Of a stretch of 64,000 nt of DNA, positions 35,101-44,377 are shown piece after piece. The notes under the pieces were generated by a model. It saw only the letters and a list, made by a program, of their open reading frames with translations. It had not been told where the DNA came from and ran no database searches. Position numbers and translations under genes: made by a program. The DNA is taken from assembly GCF_013410405.1 (NCBI RefSeq), contig NZ_JACCFK010000001.1, forward strand, positions 4,836,001 through 4,900,000, in the 5' to 3' direction. The DNA is from Amycolatopsis endophytica. GTDB lineage: Bacteria; Actinomycetota; Actinomycetes; Mycobacteriales; Pseudonocardiaceae. Each line of letters begins with the position of its first letter. Position 1 is the first letter of the stretch.

Positions 35101-36510
35101 GTGGCTTCGCAGAGTGCCTTCCTGACCGCCGTGCTCGCTGCCCTGGCCCGCGGCGGGGACGACGTGCTGTTCGGCGGCGACGCTCCGGTGACCTACCGCG
35201 AGGCCCGTGATGTGTTGTTCCGCCTGCACGCGGGCCTCGGCGATACCGGCGTGGTGGCCGTCGACCTGGCGAACCGGCCCGACACCGTGCTCGTGCAGCT
35301 CGCGGCGATGCTGCGGGGCGCGCGTGTGCTGCTCGTGGCGGCCTCGGCGCCCCGCGCGGACCAGCTCGCCGCGGCGGCCGCGGCCGGGGTCACCACCGTG
35401 GTCACCGACCGGCCCGGCGCATGGTCCGGCGACGACGTCCGGACACCGGCCGACCTCGACGGCGAGCCGGTGCCCGTGGTGCTGCCCGCCGCGGTGGACG
35501 TGCTCTTCCCGACCGGTGGCACCACCGGCGTGCCGAAACTCATCCGCCACAGCGGGATCTACGACGGTATGGCGCACATCTTCACGCCGTCACCGTCGCA
35601 GCGCGAGCGGGTGCTCGTGGTCGCCCCGCTGACCCATCTGACCGGCCACGCGAGCGTCGTCGGCGCGCTGCTGCGCGGCGACTCGGTTTTCGTCCACAAG
35701 GGATTCGACGCCGGCGCGGTGCTCGACACGATCGGACGGCACCGGATCACGTCGCTGTCGCTGACCCCGCCGCGCCTGGCCGCGTTGCTCGACCATCCGG
35801 CGCGCCCCGGCACCCGGCTCGACAGTGTCCGGTCCCTCTCGCTGGGCGCCGCGCCGTTGCCGCCGCACCGCTTGGCGCAGGCGCTGGAGGTGTTCGGGCC
35901 GGTCGTCGGGCAGGGGTACGGCCTCACCGAGGCGCCCATGATCGCGAGCATCTCCGCCGCGGAGCTGGCCGGGCGCCCCGACCGGCTGTCCTCGGTCGGC
36001 CGGATCGTGCCGGGCATGGAAGCACGCACCGTCGACGGCGAGGTCCAGGTACGGGGACTGTCCATGATGGACGGATACCTCGGCGCGCCGCCGGTCGGCG
36101 ACGGCTGGCTGCGCACCGGCGACCTCGGCCGGTTCGACAGCGAGGGCTACCTCCACCTGCTCGACCGGGCCGACGACGTCGTCGTGCTGGGGGAGCACGG
36201 CACGAAGGTCGCGCCCGCCGTGGTGGAGTACGCCCTGGCGGCCCACCCGTGCGTGCGTGACGCCGCGGTGTTCGGTCTCCCCGGCGACGACGGACCCATG
36301 CTGCACGCCGTGGTGGTCGCCGACGGCCCGGTCAGCGCCGACGAGATCCGGAACCACGCGCGAACCACCTTCGACCGCGACCACTACGTCCCGGCGACGG
36401 TGGAGTTCGCCGACGCGCTGCCCCTGACCGGCGCCGGCAAGGTCGACAAGCGGGCCCTGCGCGCGGCGAGGACGGGCCGGCACGCGGAGGAGCCCGCCGA
36501 CGAGAAGTGA
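35101..36510 (+). CDS. Adenylate-forming ligase (ANL superfamily)
   Basis: A 469-residue ANL enzyme, slightly short. The P-loop is FPTGGTTGVPK, the acyl-adenylate loop GYGLTEAPM, then GWLRTGDLG, hinge LLDRADDVVV and the C-terminal catalytic Lys in LTGAGKVDKRAL. It should form an acyl adenylate and usually a CoA thioester. GTG start. It follows a TetR gene and has no carrier-protein domain or linked thioesterase, so the substrate is unknown. It may be part of the TetR/MFS-regulated unit. Confidence 0.87.
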   Translation: MASQSAFLTAVLAALARGGDDVLFGGDAPVTYREARDVLFRLHAGLGDTGVVAVDLANRPDTVLVQLAAMLRGARVLLVAASAPRADQLAAAAAAGVTTVVTDRPGAWSGDDVRTPADLDGEPVPVVLPAAVDVLFPTGGTTGVPKLIRHSGIYDGMAHIFTPSPSQRERVLVVAPLTHLTGHASVVGALLRGDSVFVHKGFDAGAVLDTIGRHRITSLSLTPPRLAALLDHPARPGTRLDSVRSLSLGAAPLPPHRLAQALEVFGPVVGQGYGLTEAPMIASISAAELAGRPDRLSSVGRIVPGMEARTVDGEVQVRGLSMMDGYLGAPPVGDGWLRTGDLGRFDSEGYLHLLDRADDVVVLGEHGTKVAPAVVEYALAAHPCVRDAAVFGLPGDDGPMLHAVVVADGPVSADEIRNHARTTFDRDHYVPATVEFADALPLTGAGKVDKRALRAARTGRHAEEPADEK

Positions 36511-36704
36511 GTGCGCGCTTCACCTGGCCGGAGCAACGCAGGGACTCCGACGGCGGTACCCATCGTGCCTCTTCGGCTCGACTGAACGGACCCTTTCCCG
36601 ACTTCACGTGGAAATGACAGAAGTCTTCCCTCGTAAGGCGGCAGACACGATCGACTCCAACCGGTTTCTTGGGGATGACAGATCATGTCACGACGGGAGA
36701 CGGT

Positions 36705-39700
36705 ATGCAGGGGAATCGCCGGATCGGCAATGCGCGGGGCTCCTACGATGTCGATGTCGTCATCTCGGACTTCGGTCGTGCCGTGACTCGCAAGCTCCGC
36801 ACGGGTCAGGGGTCGCCCGAAAACCATCTCCGCGGACCGTTCGAAAAGATGGTGGCCGCCCTCGCCGCGGGCCTGGGATTGACGATCACCACCATTGGCG
36901 AGACACAGCTGCCCGATCTCGCCATCCGGCCGGACTACGCGATCGACGTCAACGGCGCCCGCGTCGGATATGTCGAGTTGAAAAGACCCGGTCATGGAGT
37001 GCCGGGAACCTGGTCGAGGCCGGCCAAGCGTGACCGTGATCAGTGGGAGAAGCTCCAGCTGTTACCGAACGTCCTCTACTCCGACGGTGAGCAGTTCGCG
37101 CAGTACAGCTTCGGGAAGTTGCAGAGGGAAGTCGCGCATCTGGAACCCGGGCTGACTCATGCCGGCGGAAGACTGCACGCGGTGGGAAGCGGTTTCGCGC
37201 GCGTCATGACCGACTTTCTCTTGTGGGAGCCGACCCGGCCGCGCACGCTGAACGAACTCGTCCGCATGGTGTCGAGACTGTGCCGGCTGCTTCGCGACGA
37301 CGTGGCGGCGGAGATCACGCGCGAACAGGCCGGGCTGTCGGAGCTGCGCACGTTCAGCAGGCTCGCGACGGACTGGCGTCAGGTCCTGTTCCCGAATCTG
37401 ACCGATGCGCAGTTCGCCGACCAGTACGCCCAGACCATCACTTTCGCGCTCCTGCTCGCTCGTGTCGAAGGCGTCAGTTTCCCGGGCCGGTCGATCGGCG
37501 AGATCGCGCGGCTGCTGGGCAAGAAGCACTCCTTGATGGGACGCGCGCTGGCCGTGCTGACCGACCAACCGGACGAAGAGCACAGTCTCGCGCTCACCAC
37601 GATGCTGCGGGTTCTGAGCGTGGTGGACTGGGCGGAGTTTCCCGATGACTCGTACGAGATGCTGTACGAAGACTTCCTGATGGCGTATGACCCGTCGCTC
37701 CGCCGGAAAAGCGGAGTCTATTACACGCCGGCGTCCTTGGTCTCGTTCATGACCCGGTTCGTCGACGACGTACTTCGCGAGCGGTTGGGCCGGCGCCTCG
37801 GTTTCGCCGAACCTGACGTGATCGTGGTCGATCCCGCCATGGGGACCGGAAGCTTTTTGGCCGAGGTCGTGAACACCGTCGCTGCCACGGTCCGGGATGA
37901 CGAGGGGCCGGGTGCGGCTGCCCCTCGCCTCCGCGAGTTGGCAGGCCGCCTGATCGGTTTCGAGAACCAGGCTGCGCCGTACGCTATCGCGGAGTTGCGG
38001 ATGCACAGCTTGCTGAAGAAGCGCCACCGCGCCGAGGTTCCCAGGAGTGAGCGGCGGTTTCTCGCCGACACCTTGGACGATCCCGATGCGCAGACACTGC
38101 CGATCGGGTCGATGTACGAGGCGATCGACCGGTCGAGGCGTGGCGCCAACCTGGTCAAGCGTGAGGAGCCGGTGATGGTCGTGATCGGCAATCCGCCCTA
38201 TGCCGACAGGGCCAAGGGCACGGCGAAGTGGATCGAGACCGCCACCACCGCCAAGACCGTGCCGAGTCTGCTCGCGTTCCGCAAACCCGGAAACGGACGC
38301 CTTGAATACGTGCTGTCGAACGCCTATGTCTACTTCTGGCGCTGGGCGACGTGGAAGGCGTTCGATGCGCACCCTGGCCACCCGGCGGGAGTGGTGGCCT
38401 TCGTGTGCCCGGCCGGGTTCCTTTCCGGTCCTGGTTTCGCCGGCATGCGTGAGTACCTCCGTCGCACCGCGGACGAGGGCTGGATCATCGATCTCACCCC
38501 GGAAGGTCATCAGCCGCCGATGAACACCAGGTTCTTCCAGGGCAATCAGCAACCGATCTGCGTGGCGGTCTTCATCCGCCGAGGAGAACCGGATCCGGGC
38601 GCTCCGGCGCTCGTCCGGCGGACGTCCGTCGAGGGAACGACGGAACAGAAGACGGACGCGCTGGCGACGCTGACCCTGGATGGAGCCGGATGGGACGAGT
38701 GTTCGAGTGGCTGGAGCGAGCCATTCCAACCGGGCGGTCCGGGTGCCTGGACGGCCATGCCTTCGGTGGCTGATCTTTTTCCCTGGACGATGCCGGGGGT
38801 GAAACCGAACCGGACGTGGGTGTACGCACCGGATCCCGGCACTCTGCGGAAGAGATGGTCCGTCCTCACGCAGGCGCGGCCGGAGGACAGACCCGCTCTG
38901 CTCAAGGAAACGCGGGATTCCCAGATCGGCGCCGAAAAGCCCGCCGTTCCGGGCATGGCAGCCCATCGCGGAACCCTTCTCGACGAGACCGGTCCGTGCC
39001 CGGCGCTGACGCGTGTCGCCCACCGGCCGTTCGACCGGAAGTGGGTGATACCCGATGCGAGGCTGCATGACAGGCCGCGACCGCCGCTGTGGGGAACGGC
39101 GTCGGCGCGGCAGATCTTCCTGGTCGAACAACACGCTCATCCGATCACGGATGGCCCAGCTCTTCTGTTTTCCGCCCTGATCCCCGACATGGACTGTTTC
39201 ATGGGCCATCACGGCGGCCGCGTCGCCGCCCTCTACCGCGATCGGCCGGGCACGATTCCGAACCTCGCACCCGGGTTGCTCGATCTACTGGCACAGGAGT
39301 TCGACCAGACCGTCGAGCCGGCCGATCTCCTCTCCTACGTTGCCGCGGTGACGGCGCACCCCGGGTTCACCCGTCGTTTTGCCGGCGAGCTCAAGGTGCC
39401 CGGGATCAGGATTCCGATCACGCGGCGGCGACGTCTGTGGAATGAAGCGGTGCGCCTCGGCCGTGAAACGATCTGGCTCCACTCCTTCGGCGATCGTTGT
39501 GCCGATCCGGCCGCAGGCCGCGGCGGCATCCCGAGAATGACCACTGATGGCCCGGTCGTGCGAAGACCCATCCCGGACGACGAGGACGGCATGCCGGAGG
39601 TCGTCGATTACGACCCGCGAACCCGGACCCTGCAGGTGGGCCAGGGAGAGATTTCGCCGGTGTCTCCGGAGGTCATGACCTACCGGGTGTCGGGAACCCT

Positions 39701-40007
39701 CGTGGTCAAGCACTGGTTCGGCTACCGGAAACGGAAGCCGACCGGGGTCCGGTCCTCGCCGCTGAACGACATCACCGCCGGCACGTGGACCGCGGACATG
39801 ACCACCGAGCTGGTCAACCTCCTGCACCTCCTTGGCCGGTGTGTCGAGTTGGAACCGGACCAGGACAGGGTGCTCGACAAGGTCATGAACGGGCCGCTGT
39901 TCACGATCGATGACCTGGAGACGGCGGGGATCCTGCCGGTACCTGCCGCGGCGCGAAAAGCCCCGGCGACGCAGCAGGAGGCCGACCTGTTCTCAGCGGA
40001 CGAGTAG
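36705..40007 (+). CDS. Single-chain restriction-modification enzyme (type ISP/IIG-like)
   Basis: An 1100-residue protein. The N-terminal nuclease shows a PD-(D/E)xK pattern (Pro76-Asp77, then Glu91-x-Lys93 in VELKRP). After a helical linker comes an N6-adenine methyltransferase: GVYYTP (337-342), motif I DPAMGTGSF (376-384), motif IV NPPY (496-499). The C-terminal ~450 residues look like the type ISP target-recognition region. No helicase motifs are seen. It would both cut and methylate DNA. Of three in-frame starts (TTG 36669, ATG 36675, ATG 36705) only the last has a good site, GGGAG. Base use is lower in GC than neighbours (37 of 60 at 37081-37140 against 45 of 60 at 41641-41700), so transfer is likely. 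Confidence 0.9.
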   Translation: MQGNRRIGNARGSYDVDVVISDFGRAVTRKLRTGQGSPENHLRGPFEKMVAALAAGLGLTITTIGETQLPDLAIRPDYAIDVNGARVGYVELKRPGHGVPGTWSRPAKRDRDQWEKLQLLPNVLYSDGEQFAQYSFGKLQREVAHLEPGLTHAGGRLHAVGSGFARVMTDFLLWEPTRPRTLNELVRMVSRLCRLLRDDVAAEITREQAGLSELRTFSRLATDWRQVLFPNLTDAQFADQYAQTITFALLLARVEGVSFPGRSIGEIARLLGKKHSLMGRALAVLTDQPDEEHSLALTTMLRVLSVVDWAEFPDDSYEMLYEDFLMAYDPSLRRKSGVYYTPASLVSFMTRFVDDVLRERLGRRLGFAEPDVIVVDPAMGTGSFLAEVVNTVAATVRDDEGPGAAAPRLRELAGRLIGFENQAAPYAIAELRMHSLLKKRHRAEVPRSERRFLADTLDDPDAQTLPIGSMYEAIDRSRRGANLVKREEPVMVVIGNPPYADRAKGTAKWIETATTAKTVPSLLAFRKPGNGRLEYVLSNAYVYFWRWATWKAFDAHPGHPAGVVAFVCPAGFLSGPGFAGMREYLRRTADEGWIIDLTPEGHQPPMNTRFFQGNQQPICVAVFIRRGEPDPGAPALVRRTSVEGTTEQKTDALATLTLDGAGWDECSSGWSEPFQPGGPGAWTAMPSVADLFPWTMPGVKPNRTWVYAPDPGTLRKRWSVLTQARPEDRPALLKETRDSQIGAEKPAVPGMAAHRGTLLDETGPCPALTRVAHRPFDRKWVIPDARLHDRPRPPLWGTASARQIFLVEQHAHPITDGPALLFSALIPDMDCFMGHHGGRVAALYRDRPGTIPNLAPGLLDLLAQEFDQTVEPADLLSYVAAVTAHPGFTRRFAGELKVPGIRIPITRRRRLWNEAVRLGRETIWLHSFGDRCADPAAGRGGIPRMTTDGPVVRRPIPDDEDGMPEVVDYDPRTRTLQVGQGEISPVSPEVMTYRVSGTLVVKHWFGYRKRKPTGVRSSPLNDITAGTWTADMTTELVNLLHLLGRCVELEPDQDRVLDKVMNGPLFTIDDLETAGILPVPAAARKAPATQQEADLFSADE

Positions 40008-40033
40008 CGGGCCGTCGTCGTTCGCCGGAAGTG

Positions 40034-41071
40034 TCACCTGCGCGGTGCGGCCGTGGATTCGCGTACCACCAGGCGCGGTGGGAGTGCCACGGCGCGTGGT
40101 TCCCGGTCCAGGACCTCCACGCGCTCGACGGCGGCTTGCACGGCGAAACCGGCCATGCCGGGGATGTCCTGGCGGACCGAGGTCAGCACGATTCCCGGCA
40201 GGCGGGCGATCCGGGAGTCGTTGTAGCCGACGAGGGAGAGGTCCCGCGGCACCCGCACACCGGCCCGCACCATCACGTCGAGCAGGCCCACGGCGGATTC
40301 GTCGGCGGCCGCGACGACCGCGGTCGGCAGGCCGTCGCGCAGGAGTTCCCGTCCGGCGCGGGCACCGTCGTCCTCGGTGTAGCCGCCGGTGACCACCCGG
40401 AGGTGACCGGACAGGCCGTGGGCGCGCATCGCCTGCTCGTAGCCGATGCGGCGTTCGCGCGCGGCGGGCAGGTCGTCGCCGTCGACGTGGGCGATGTCGC
40501 GGTGCCCGAGGGAGACCAGATGGTCGACGGCCTGCCGGATCCCGTCGGCGTCGTCGCTGCGGACGACGTCGACGTTGCCCCCGGTGAGCCCCCGGCCCAC
40601 TTCGACGACCGCGACCTCCGCCGACACGGCGCGCAGTGCGCGGTCCCGTGGTTCCGGGCCGATGACGATCAGGCCCTCGCAGCGGTAGCGGAGCAGTTCG
40701 TCGATGACGTGGTCGTGGTCGCGATCGGGCGTGACGGCGCCCAGCACGAGGTGCCGCTCCAGCTCGCGCACCAGCGGGAACAGGTGCTCGACGAACTCGA
40801 CCTCGAAGGGACGGCGCAGGTCGAACACCACGCCCAGGTGGTAGGTCCGGTTGCTGCGCAGCGTCCGGGCCAGCGAGTCGGGGCGGTAACCGATTTCGGC
40901 GGCGGCGTCGAAGACGCGCTGGCGGGTCGCGGCGGAGGCGCCCTCCTTGCCGCGGAACACGAGCGAGACCAGTGCCCGCGAGACACCCGCCCGTTCGGCG
41001 ACGTCGGACATGGTGGGCTTGCGGCCCCGGCTCGACGCGCGGCCCTTCCGAACCGGCTCAATCCCCGTCAC
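40034..41071 (-). CDS. LacI-family regulator
   Basis: A regulator of about 345 residues. After a basic N-terminal tail the HTH is PTMSDVAERAGVSRALVSLVFRGKEGAS with the hinge helix at YRPDSLARTLRSNRT. The periplasmic-binding-like core holds CEGLIVIG, VAAADESAVGLL and LVGYNDSRIARL. It normally senses a sugar or cyclitol. It is divergent from the Moc-like oxygenase operon and a large palindrome lies between them, so it is the presumed repressor. GTG at 41071 has GGAAAGG seven bases upstream; GTG at 41077 is the alternative. Confidence 0.92.
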   Translation of the reverse strand: MTGIEPVRKGRASSRGRKPTMSDVAERAGVSRALVSLVFRGKEGASAATRQRVFDAAAEIGYRPDSLARTLRSNRTYHLGVVFDLRRPFEVEFVEHLFPLVRELERHLVLGAVTPDRDHDHVIDELLRYRCEGLIVIGPEPRDRALRAVSAEVAVVEVGRGLTGGNVDVVRSDDADGIRQAVDHLVSLGHRDIAHVDGDDLPAARERRIGYEQAMRAHGLSGHLRVVTGGYTEDDGARAGRELLRDGLPTAVVAAADESAVGLLDVMVRAGVRVPRDLSLVGYNDSRIARLPGIVLTSVRQDIPGMAGFAVQAAVERVEVLDREPRAVALPPRLVVRESTAAPRR

Positions 41072-41113
41072 GCTCACCCCTTTCCGGCTCCGACGGCCAG
41101 GTTACCGGCCCTC

Positions 41114-41173
41114 TTGACAGCCACCGTGGCGACGTTCATCATGCTTCTAGATCGAGATACTATCTCGTTCTAG
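41114..41173 (+). promoter_or_regulatory. Promoter with 27-bp LacI-type operator
   Basis: A perfect TTGACA (41114-41119) is followed at 17 bases by CATCAT, a usable -10. Just downstream, 41147-41173 is a 27-base palindrome: CTAGATCGAGATA, a central C, then TATCTCGTTCTAG, with 12 of 13 positions paired. It overlaps the expected transcription start of the desaturase-like gene (ATG 41188), the classical place for repression by LacI. Confidence 0.75.
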
Positions 41174-41187
41174 TAGAGAGGCGCGGG

Positions 41188-42270
41188 ATGCGGAACAAGG
41201 ACAGGCTGGCGCGCTACAGCCTCACCGGCCCGGAGGCGGCGCGCGCGGTGGAAGCCGGGCTCGCCGACGGCGACTGGTTCCGCAGCGCCGTGCCGCGCAA
41301 GCGGATGAAGGAGCTGATGCGCCGTTCGGACTGGCCCGGTCTGCGGGACACCGGGCTCTGGCTCGGCCTGATGATCGTCGCGGGCGGGCTGGGGATCTTC
41401 TTCTGGGGAAGCTGGGCGGCGGTACCGTGCTTCCTGGTCTACGGCGTGCTCTACGGGTCGGCTTCGGACTCACGCTGGCACGAGTGCGGGCACGGCACGC
41501 CGTTCCGGACCCGGTGGTACTCGCAGGTCGTCTACCAGCTGGCGTCGTTCTTCATGATGCGCGAGCCCACCGTGTGGCGCTGGCAGCACGCGCGCCATCA
41601 CACCGATACCCTCATCCTGGGCCGGGACCCGGAGATCGCCGTGATGCGGCCCGCCCGGCTGGCGCGCCTGCTGGCCAACCTGGCCGGACTGGTCGACGTT
41701 CCGGTCGCGCTGTGGGCGATGGTGCGGCATTCGGCGGGGCGGCTCGACGCCGAGGAACGCGTGTTCATCCCGGAATCCGAGTGGCACAAGGTGTTCCGCA
41801 CCTCGCGGATCTGGCTGGCGATCCACGCCGGCACGATCGCGGCGTGCTTCGCGTGGGGCAGTGTCCTGCCGGTCGTGCTGATCGGCGGCCCGCGGATCTA
41901 CGGGACGTTCCTGCACGTCGTCTACGCGGTGACCCAGCACGCCGGGATGGGGGAGAACGTGCTCGACCACCGGCTCAACACCCGGACCGTCCACATGAGC
42001 CGGATCCACCGGTTCCTGTACTGGAACATGAACTACCACGTGGAACACCACATGTTCCCGATGGTGCCCAGTCACCGGCTGCCCGAGCTGCACGAGGAGA
42101 TCAAGCACGATCTCGCCCCGGCCTACCCGTCGTTGTGGGCGGCCTACCGCGAGATCGTCCCGGCCGTGCTGCGGCAGTTGAAGGATCCCACGTTCTACGT
42201 CCGCCGCGAGCTCCCGCCGGGAGCCGCCCCGTATCACCCGCGGTCCGACGGACGCGCGCAGGCTCACTGA
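41188..42270 (+). CDS. Diiron desaturase-like oxygenase, MocD-like
   Basis: A 360-residue integral-membrane diiron enzyme. Histidine boxes are His98-x3-His102 (HECGH), HARHH (134-138) and HVEHH (284-288), with an extra ligand region at TQHAGMGENVLDH. Two to four membrane segments surround them. The gene is followed at once by a Rieske ferredoxin and a ferredoxin reductase, the arrangement of rhizobial mocDEF, where MocD with its electron chain removes the O-methyl group of a rhizopine. Fatty-acid or hydrocarbon hydroxylation is the alternative. The LacI regulator favours a sugar-like substrate. Confidence 0.87.
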   Translation: MRNKDRLARYSLTGPEAARAVEAGLADGDWFRSAVPRKRMKELMRRSDWPGLRDTGLWLGLMIVAGGLGIFFWGSWAAVPCFLVYGVLYGSASDSRWHECGHGTPFRTRWYSQVVYQLASFFMMREPTVWRWQHARHHTDTLILGRDPEIAVMRPARLARLLANLAGLVDVPVALWAMVRHSAGRLDAEERVFIPESEWHKVFRTSRIWLAIHAGTIAACFAWGSVLPVVLIGGPRIYGTFLHVVYAVTQHAGMGENVLDHRLNTRTVHMSRIHRFLYWNMNYHVEHHMFPMVPSHRLPELHEEIKHDLAPAYPSLWAAYREIVPAVLRQLKDPTFYVRRELPPGAAPYHPRSDGRAQAH

Positions 42271-42283
42271 GGAGGGAACGCCG

Positions 42284-42598
42284 ATGTCCCGGTGGATCGC
42301 CGCGTGCGCGGCCGACGACGTCGACGACGAGGACGTCGTCCCGTTCCGGCACGAGGGCCGTGACTACGCGATCGTGCGGTCGCCCGCGGGTGACTTCCAC
42401 GCGATCGACGGCCACTGCACCCACGAACGCGAATTGCTGTGTGACGGGCTGGTCCTGGGTTCCACGATCGAATGCCCGAAACACAACGGGCGCTTCGACT
42501 ACACCAGCGGCGAGGCGCTCGGCGCGCCGGTCCTCGTGGGCCTGCGCACCTATCCGGCGCGCGTGCAGGACGGGACCGTCCACATCGAGATCGACTGA
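42284..42598 (+). CDS. Rieske [2Fe-2S] ferredoxin, MocE-like
   Basis: A 104-residue soluble Rieske protein. Ligands are Cys45-x-His47 (CTH) and Cys64-x2-His67 (CPKH), both in standard context. The size is that of MocE/bacterial Rieske-type ferredoxins of non-heme oxygenases. It starts 13 bases after the oxygenase gene and its TGA shares a base with the reductase ATG, so the three are one operon. It would carry electrons from the reductase to the diiron oxygenase. Confidence 0.94.
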   Translation: MSRWIAACAADDVDDEDVVPFRHEGRDYAIVRSPAGDFHAIDGHCTHERELLCDGLVLGSTIECPKHNGRFDYTSGEALGAPVLVGLRTYPARVQDGTVHIEID

Positions 42599-43812
42599 TG
42601 GCCGGGCCGGGAATCGTCATCGTCGGCGCGGGGGAGTGCGGCACCCGTGCGGCGTTCACGCTGCGGGAGCTGGGGTGCACGGATCCCGTCACACTGATCG
42701 GCGCGGAACCGGCGCCGCCCTATGAACGGCCGCCGCTGTCCAAGAACTGGACGTCCACGCCGATCTGTGACCGGGCGATGCTCGACGACCGCGGCATCGC
42801 ACTGCTCGACGGGATCGCGGTCAGCAGGTTCGATCCGGCCCGCCGGACCGTGGAACTCGCCGGCGGAACGGTACTGGGATACGACCGTCTCCTGCTGGCG
42901 ACCGGGGCGCGGGCGCGACAGCCGCCCCCGCTCGGCGCGCCGGTCCGGACGCTGCGCACCCGGGCGGACGCCGCCGCGTTGCGGCCGGTGCTGACCTCCG
43001 GTGCCCGGATCGGGGTGATCGGAGCGGGCCTGATCGGGCTGGAGGTGGCGGCGTCCGCGGTGGCGCTGGGATGTTCGGTCACGGTGGTGGAGCAGGGTCC
43101 GCGCGCGATGGGGCGTGCCGTTCCGGCGCGGATCGCGGCGGCGGTCGAGCGACGGCACCGCGACGAGGGCGTGCGGCTGCGGTTCGGCACCACCGTCGCC
43201 GCTCTCGGGCGGACCTCGTCCGGGATCGACCTCGCCGGTGACGAGGTGGACGTGGTCGTGGCCGGTCTCGGCGCGGTGCCCGAGACGGCGCTGGCCGCCT
43301 CGGGCGGGCTGGCCGTCCGGGACGGGATCGTGGTCGACGGGCGGTTCCGCACCTCGGCGCCGGGCGTGTTCGCCGCCGGTGACTGCTGCTCGTTCCCGCA
43401 CCCGCTGTACCGGACCCGGCTGCGGCTGGAGTCCTGGCGCGCGGCGCGGGAACACGGAGCGGCCGCGGCGCGGGCGATGCTGGGGCTGGACGACGAGCGC
43501 TACGCCGGTGTCCCCTGGTTCTGGAGCGACCAGTACGAGCTGACGCTGCAGGTGACGGGTCTGCCCGCGGCCGCGGTGGCTGACGTCGTCCGGCCGCGGC
43601 CGGACGGGACGGAGATCTGGTTCGGCCTCGCCGCCGACGGCTCGCTCGTGGCTGCCGCGGGTGCGGGCACGGGCACCACGGTCGCCCGCGACATCCGGCT
43701 CGCCGAACTGCTCATCGCGCGCCGGGCCGCGCCACCACCGGCCGTCCTCGCCGATCCTCGCGCCGGGCTCAAGTCGCTCCTGCGTGCTCCGGAGCCGGCG
43801 CGTCCACGGTGA
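42598..43812 (+). CDS. FAD-dependent ferredoxin reductase, MocF-like
   Basis: A 404-residue reductase. It has the FAD dinucleotide motif GAGECG near residue 10, YERPPLSKNW, a second NAD(P)H Rossmann motif GAGLIGLEVAASA, the VFAAGDCCSFP FAD-site motif, and a C-terminal interface domain (VPWFWSDQYELTLQVTG). This is the BphA4/putidaredoxin-reductase fold. It overlaps the Rieske gene by one base (TGATG) and completes the three-component oxygenase system. Confidence 0.94.
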   Translation: MAGPGIVIVGAGECGTRAAFTLRELGCTDPVTLIGAEPAPPYERPPLSKNWTSTPICDRAMLDDRGIALLDGIAVSRFDPARRTVELAGGTVLGYDRLLLATGARARQPPPLGAPVRTLRTRADAAALRPVLTSGARIGVIGAGLIGLEVAASAVALGCSVTVVEQGPRAMGRAVPARIAAAVERRHRDEGVRLRFGTTVAALGRTSSGIDLAGDEVDVVVAGLGAVPETALAASGGLAVRDGIVVDGRFRTSAPGVFAAGDCCSFPHPLYRTRLRLESWRAAREHGAAAARAMLGLDDERYAGVPWFWSDQYELTLQVTGLPAAAVADVVRPRPDGTEIWFGLAADGSLVAAAGAGTGTTVARDIRLAELLIARRAAPPPAVLADPRAGLKSLLRAPEPARPR

Positions 43813-43826
43813 GGGACACGCTCGTC

Positions 43827-44377
43827 TCAGGCATCGCCGAACCACACGGGCAGCCGCACGGCCGGGTCCCGCGGGTCCTTGCCCACCCACGCCACGTGCC
43901 CGTCCGGCCGCAGCAGCACCGCGGGCACGTCCAGTTCCGCACGCACCTCGACGACCTGGTCGACCCGGTCCGCCCAGCCCGCTACCGAAAGACGGCCCGG
44001 TGCCCGGCCGCGGATCCGCGCCGCCGGTTTCCAGCCCAGGTTGACCACGTCCTGGACAGCGCTCGGGGCGGGCGCGCCGATCCGGTGCCTCCCGTCCCCG
44101 GGTGGCATGGCGCCGAACCGCAGCTGGGTCCGGCGCACCCTGGTGACCACCGCGGGCACCGTCTCCGGATCGGCGGTCACCGCCACTTCGCCGAGCAGCG
44201 TGTCCACTCGGGATGGTGCACGGGGAAGCCGGCACCGAGCAGCTTGCCCAGCGCGAGGAACCGGTCCAGGATCCCGCGCTGGTCCGGCACCTCCACGCTG
44301 CGTGCGTGCTGGCCGAGCGCCCGCACTTCATCGTGCGCCGGTACCGGCACCGCGCCGGACGCGCCGACCGGGGTAAC
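43827..44377 (-). pseudogene. FAD-dependent aromatic monooxygenase, C-terminal remnant
   Basis: The end encodes a thioredoxin-like C-terminal domain of the PheA/TetX type (LDVPAVLLRPDGHVAWVGKDP). Further upstream, in another frame, DEVRALGQHARSVEVPDQRGILDRFLALG matches the FAD-domain N-terminal region of the same family. The two parts are brought together by a large internal deletion and at least one frameshift near 44207. The catalytic FAD core is missing, so it is not functional. Confidence 0.78.

Noticed and set aside
36511-36704. A separate small gene before the restriction-modification protein
   Set aside because: No frame in the gap has a ribosome site together with a plausible protein; it reads as promoter and leader sequence.
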